A stretch of DNA of 64,000 nt from Zoogloea oryzae (GTDB lineage: Bacteria > Pseudomonadota > Gammaproteobacteria > Burkholderiales > Rhodocyclaceae). The position numbers and the translations under genes are program-made. Below, piece after piece: positions 62,693 to 64,000 of this stretch. Under the pieces are notes generated by a model. The model saw only the letters and a program-made list of their open reading frames with translations. It was not told where the DNA came from and did no database searches. The first letter of the stretch is position 1. Every line of letters begins with the position of its first letter. The stretch is taken from assembly GCF_030161255.1 (NCBI RefSeq), contig NZ_BSPX01000012.1, positions 1-64,000 of the forward strand. The letters run 5' to 3'.

Positions 62693-63655
62693 ATGCACAC
62701 AAAATCGTTCTCCCGCATCGCCGTCCAGGCGCTGATCGTCCTCGCCGTCGCCGGCCTGCTGGCGCTGCTCGTCACGACCACCGCCGGCCACCTCACCCAG
62801 CGCGGCATCCGCAGCGGCTTCGACTTCCTGCTCGAGCCCGCCGGCTTCACCCTGGGCGAGAGCGCGATCCCGCTGGACGCCAGCGATTCGACCCTGCTGG
62901 CCTTCGCCGCCGGCCTCGCCAACACCCTGCGTCTGGCCCTGCCCGGCGCCGCGCTGGCCCTGGGGCTGGGCGTGCTGGTGGGCTTCGGGCGGCTCGCCGA
63001 GCATCCGCTGGTGCGCGGCCTCGCCAGCGCCTTCGTGAATGCCTTTCGCAACATCCCGCTGCTGCTCCAGCTGCTGGCGTGGTATTTCATCCTCACCGAC
63101 CTGCTGCCCGCCTCCAACGCGGCGCTACGCCTCGCGCCCGGCGTGTTCCTCAGCAAATCCGGGCTGGCCATGCCCTGGTGGGGCGAAGCCGGCTTCGAGA
63201 TCCCCGAACCCGCCGGCTTCGGCATCGACGGTGGCGCCCGCCTCACGCCGGAATACCTGGCGATGCTGATCGGCCTGGTGATCTACACCGCCGCCTACAT
63301 CGCCGAGATTTTGCGCGCCGCGGTCGAGGCCCTGCCACCCGGGCAGCGCCTCGCCGCCCTGGCGATGGGCATGACGCCCCGCCAGGCTTTCCGCCTCGTG
63401 CTGCTGCCCCAGGCCTGGCGCGCCGCGTTGCCGCCGGTGACGAGCCAGCTCCTCAACCTGTTCAAGAACGCCTCCCTGGCGGTGGCCATCGGCTACCCCG
63501 ATCTGGTGTCGGTGGCCGGCACCAGCCTCAACCAGACCGGCCGCGCCATCGAATGCCTCAGCATCGTGATCGCGGTGTACCTGCTGCTGTCGCTGGCCGG
63601 CGCGGCGGTGAGCCACCAGCTCGAAAAACGCAGCCTGCGGGGCGGCGTCGCATGA
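62693..63655 (+). CDS. aapQ: General L-amino acid ABC transporter permease AapQ, compact form
   Basis: 320 residues. It has the AapQ N-terminus (RGIRSGFDFLLEPAGFTLGE), the LLLQLLAWYFILTDLLPASN segment, the permease EAA-type loop in EALPPGQRLAALAMGM, and the end signature NASLAVAIGYPDLVSVAGT. Family members are usually about 390-400 residues; here the central two-helix segment between FLSKSGLAMPWW and GGARLTPEYLAML is nearly absent. The frame is intact on both sides, so this looks like a natural short version. It overlaps aapM by four bases. Confidence 0.93.
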   Translation: MHTKSFSRIAVQALIVLAVAGLLALLVTTTAGHLTQRGIRSGFDFLLEPAGFTLGESAIPLDASDSTLLAFAAGLANTLRLALPGAALALGLGVLVGFGRLAEHPLVRGLASAFVNAFRNIPLLLQLLAWYFILTDLLPASNAALRLAPGVFLSKSGLAMPWWGEAGFEIPEPAGFGIDGGARLTPEYLAMLIGLVIYTAAYIAEILRAAVEALPPGQRLAALAMGMTPRQAFRLVLLPQAWRAALPPVTSQLLNLFKNASLAVAIGYPDLVSVAGTSLNQTGRAIECLSIVIAVYLLLSLAGAAVSHQLEKRSLRGGVA

Positions 63656-64000
63656 CAGCCAACCTGTTCCGCCGGCTGTTCGGTGATGTCTTCAGCACGA
63701 TCCTCACGCTGCTCGTGCTCGCCGCGGCAATCGTCTCGCTACCGCCGCTGCTGCGCTGGGCGGTGCTGAACGCCGAATTCAGGCCCGACGCCGCCGCCTG
63801 CACCGCCCTCGACCACACCGGCGCGTGCTGGGGCGTGGTGGCCGAGAAGGCGCGCTTCATCCTGCTCGGCCGCTATCCCGGCGACGAAAGCTGGCGCCCG
63901 ATCGCCGCCGCCGGGCTGATCGTCACCAGCTGGCTGGCGGTGGCTTTCGGGCGCATCGGCGGACGCACGGCGCTGCTCGCCCTGGCGCTGTCGCCCGTCG
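63652..64000 (+). CDS. aapM: General L-amino acid ABC transporter permease AapM, N-terminal part (cut by window end)
   Basis: 116 codons are visible from an ATGA overlap with aapQ to the window edge. A first membrane helix (ILTLLVLAAAIVSLPPLLRW) is followed by the AapM-typical periplasmic loop with LDHTGACWGVVAEKARFILL and GRYPGDESWRP, then the next helix. It pairs with AapQ in the membrane; the ATPase aapP should lie beyond the window. Confidence 0.93.
   Translation, partial: MTANLFRRLFGDVFSTILTLLVLAAAIVSLPPLLRWAVLNAEFRPDAAACTALDHTGACWGVVAEKARFILLGRYPGDESWRPIAAAGLIVTSWLAVAFGRIGGRTALLALALSPV

Overview
The window is a GC-rich, gene-dense bacterial chromosome segment (about two thirds G+C by eye) with no transposase, integrase, phage gene, CRISPR array, tRNA or rRNA that I can see. 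Gene content and order point to a betaproteobacterium, most likely of the Rhodocyclales group (Thauera/Azoarcus/Dechloromonas-like). The main clues are the rpsB-tsf-pyrH-frr-uppS-cdsA-dxr-rseP-bamA-skp-lpxD-fabZ-lpxA-lpxB-rnhB block, the dapC-dapD-pilU-dapE-prmB block, an IscR-led isc operon and a soxCDYZAXB cluster. The taxonomic call is inference from gene order.

Layout. 1-1313 (+): end of a biotin operon (bioC partial, bioD). 1302-16677 (-): one long collinear block for translation factors, isoprenoid and phospholipid precursors, outer-membrane assembly and lipid A, ending in rnhB, a small membrane protein and an rRNA/tRNA methyltransferase. 16976-20411 (+): map and glnD. 20415-21691 (-): a second-type peptide deformylase and a methylthio-nucleoside phosphorylase. 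21831-23645 (+): typA, facing galU across a bidirectional terminator. 23742-31379 (-): galU, ligA, zipA, smc. 31604-37668 (+): lysine/diaminopimelate genes interleaved with pilU, then prmB and an orphan response regulator. 37678-44773 (-): iscR, a NifS-like desulfurase, iscS, iscU, iscA, hscB, hscA, fdx, iscX and a glutathione peroxidase. 44876-48518: cysE, trmJ, suhB, a TesA-like esterase and a methyltransferase.

48685-61551 is a thiosulfate/sulfide oxidation island. It holds a diheme cytochrome c4, a secreted triple-rhodanese protein, a monoheme cytochrome plus flavocytochrome c sulfide dehydrogenase flavoprotein (soxEF/fccAB type), soxCDYZAXB, and a tail of a SoxH-like metallo-hydrolase, a SoxS/SoxW-like thioredoxin, a small cytochrome c and a secreted rhodanese. 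With SoxCD present, the periplasmic Sox complex is expected to oxidise thiosulfate fully to sulfate and feed electrons to c-type cytochromes. No sox regulator and no DsbD/SoxV-type thiol transporter is inside the window. 61633-64000 (+): start of a general amino-acid ABC transporter operon (aapJ, aapQ, aapM partial).

The most interesting signals are two near-consensus IscR type-1 operators on the iscR promoter with a third palindromic site upstream of cysE, a second group-I cysteine desulfurase inside the isc operon, and the triple-rhodanese protein whose first two domains are a duplication carrying a C-x-G-x-x-C loop. Others are a Sox-linked small cytochrome with no Met available as axial ligand, an AT-rich divergent sox promoter with repeats, and a compact AapQ missing its central segment.
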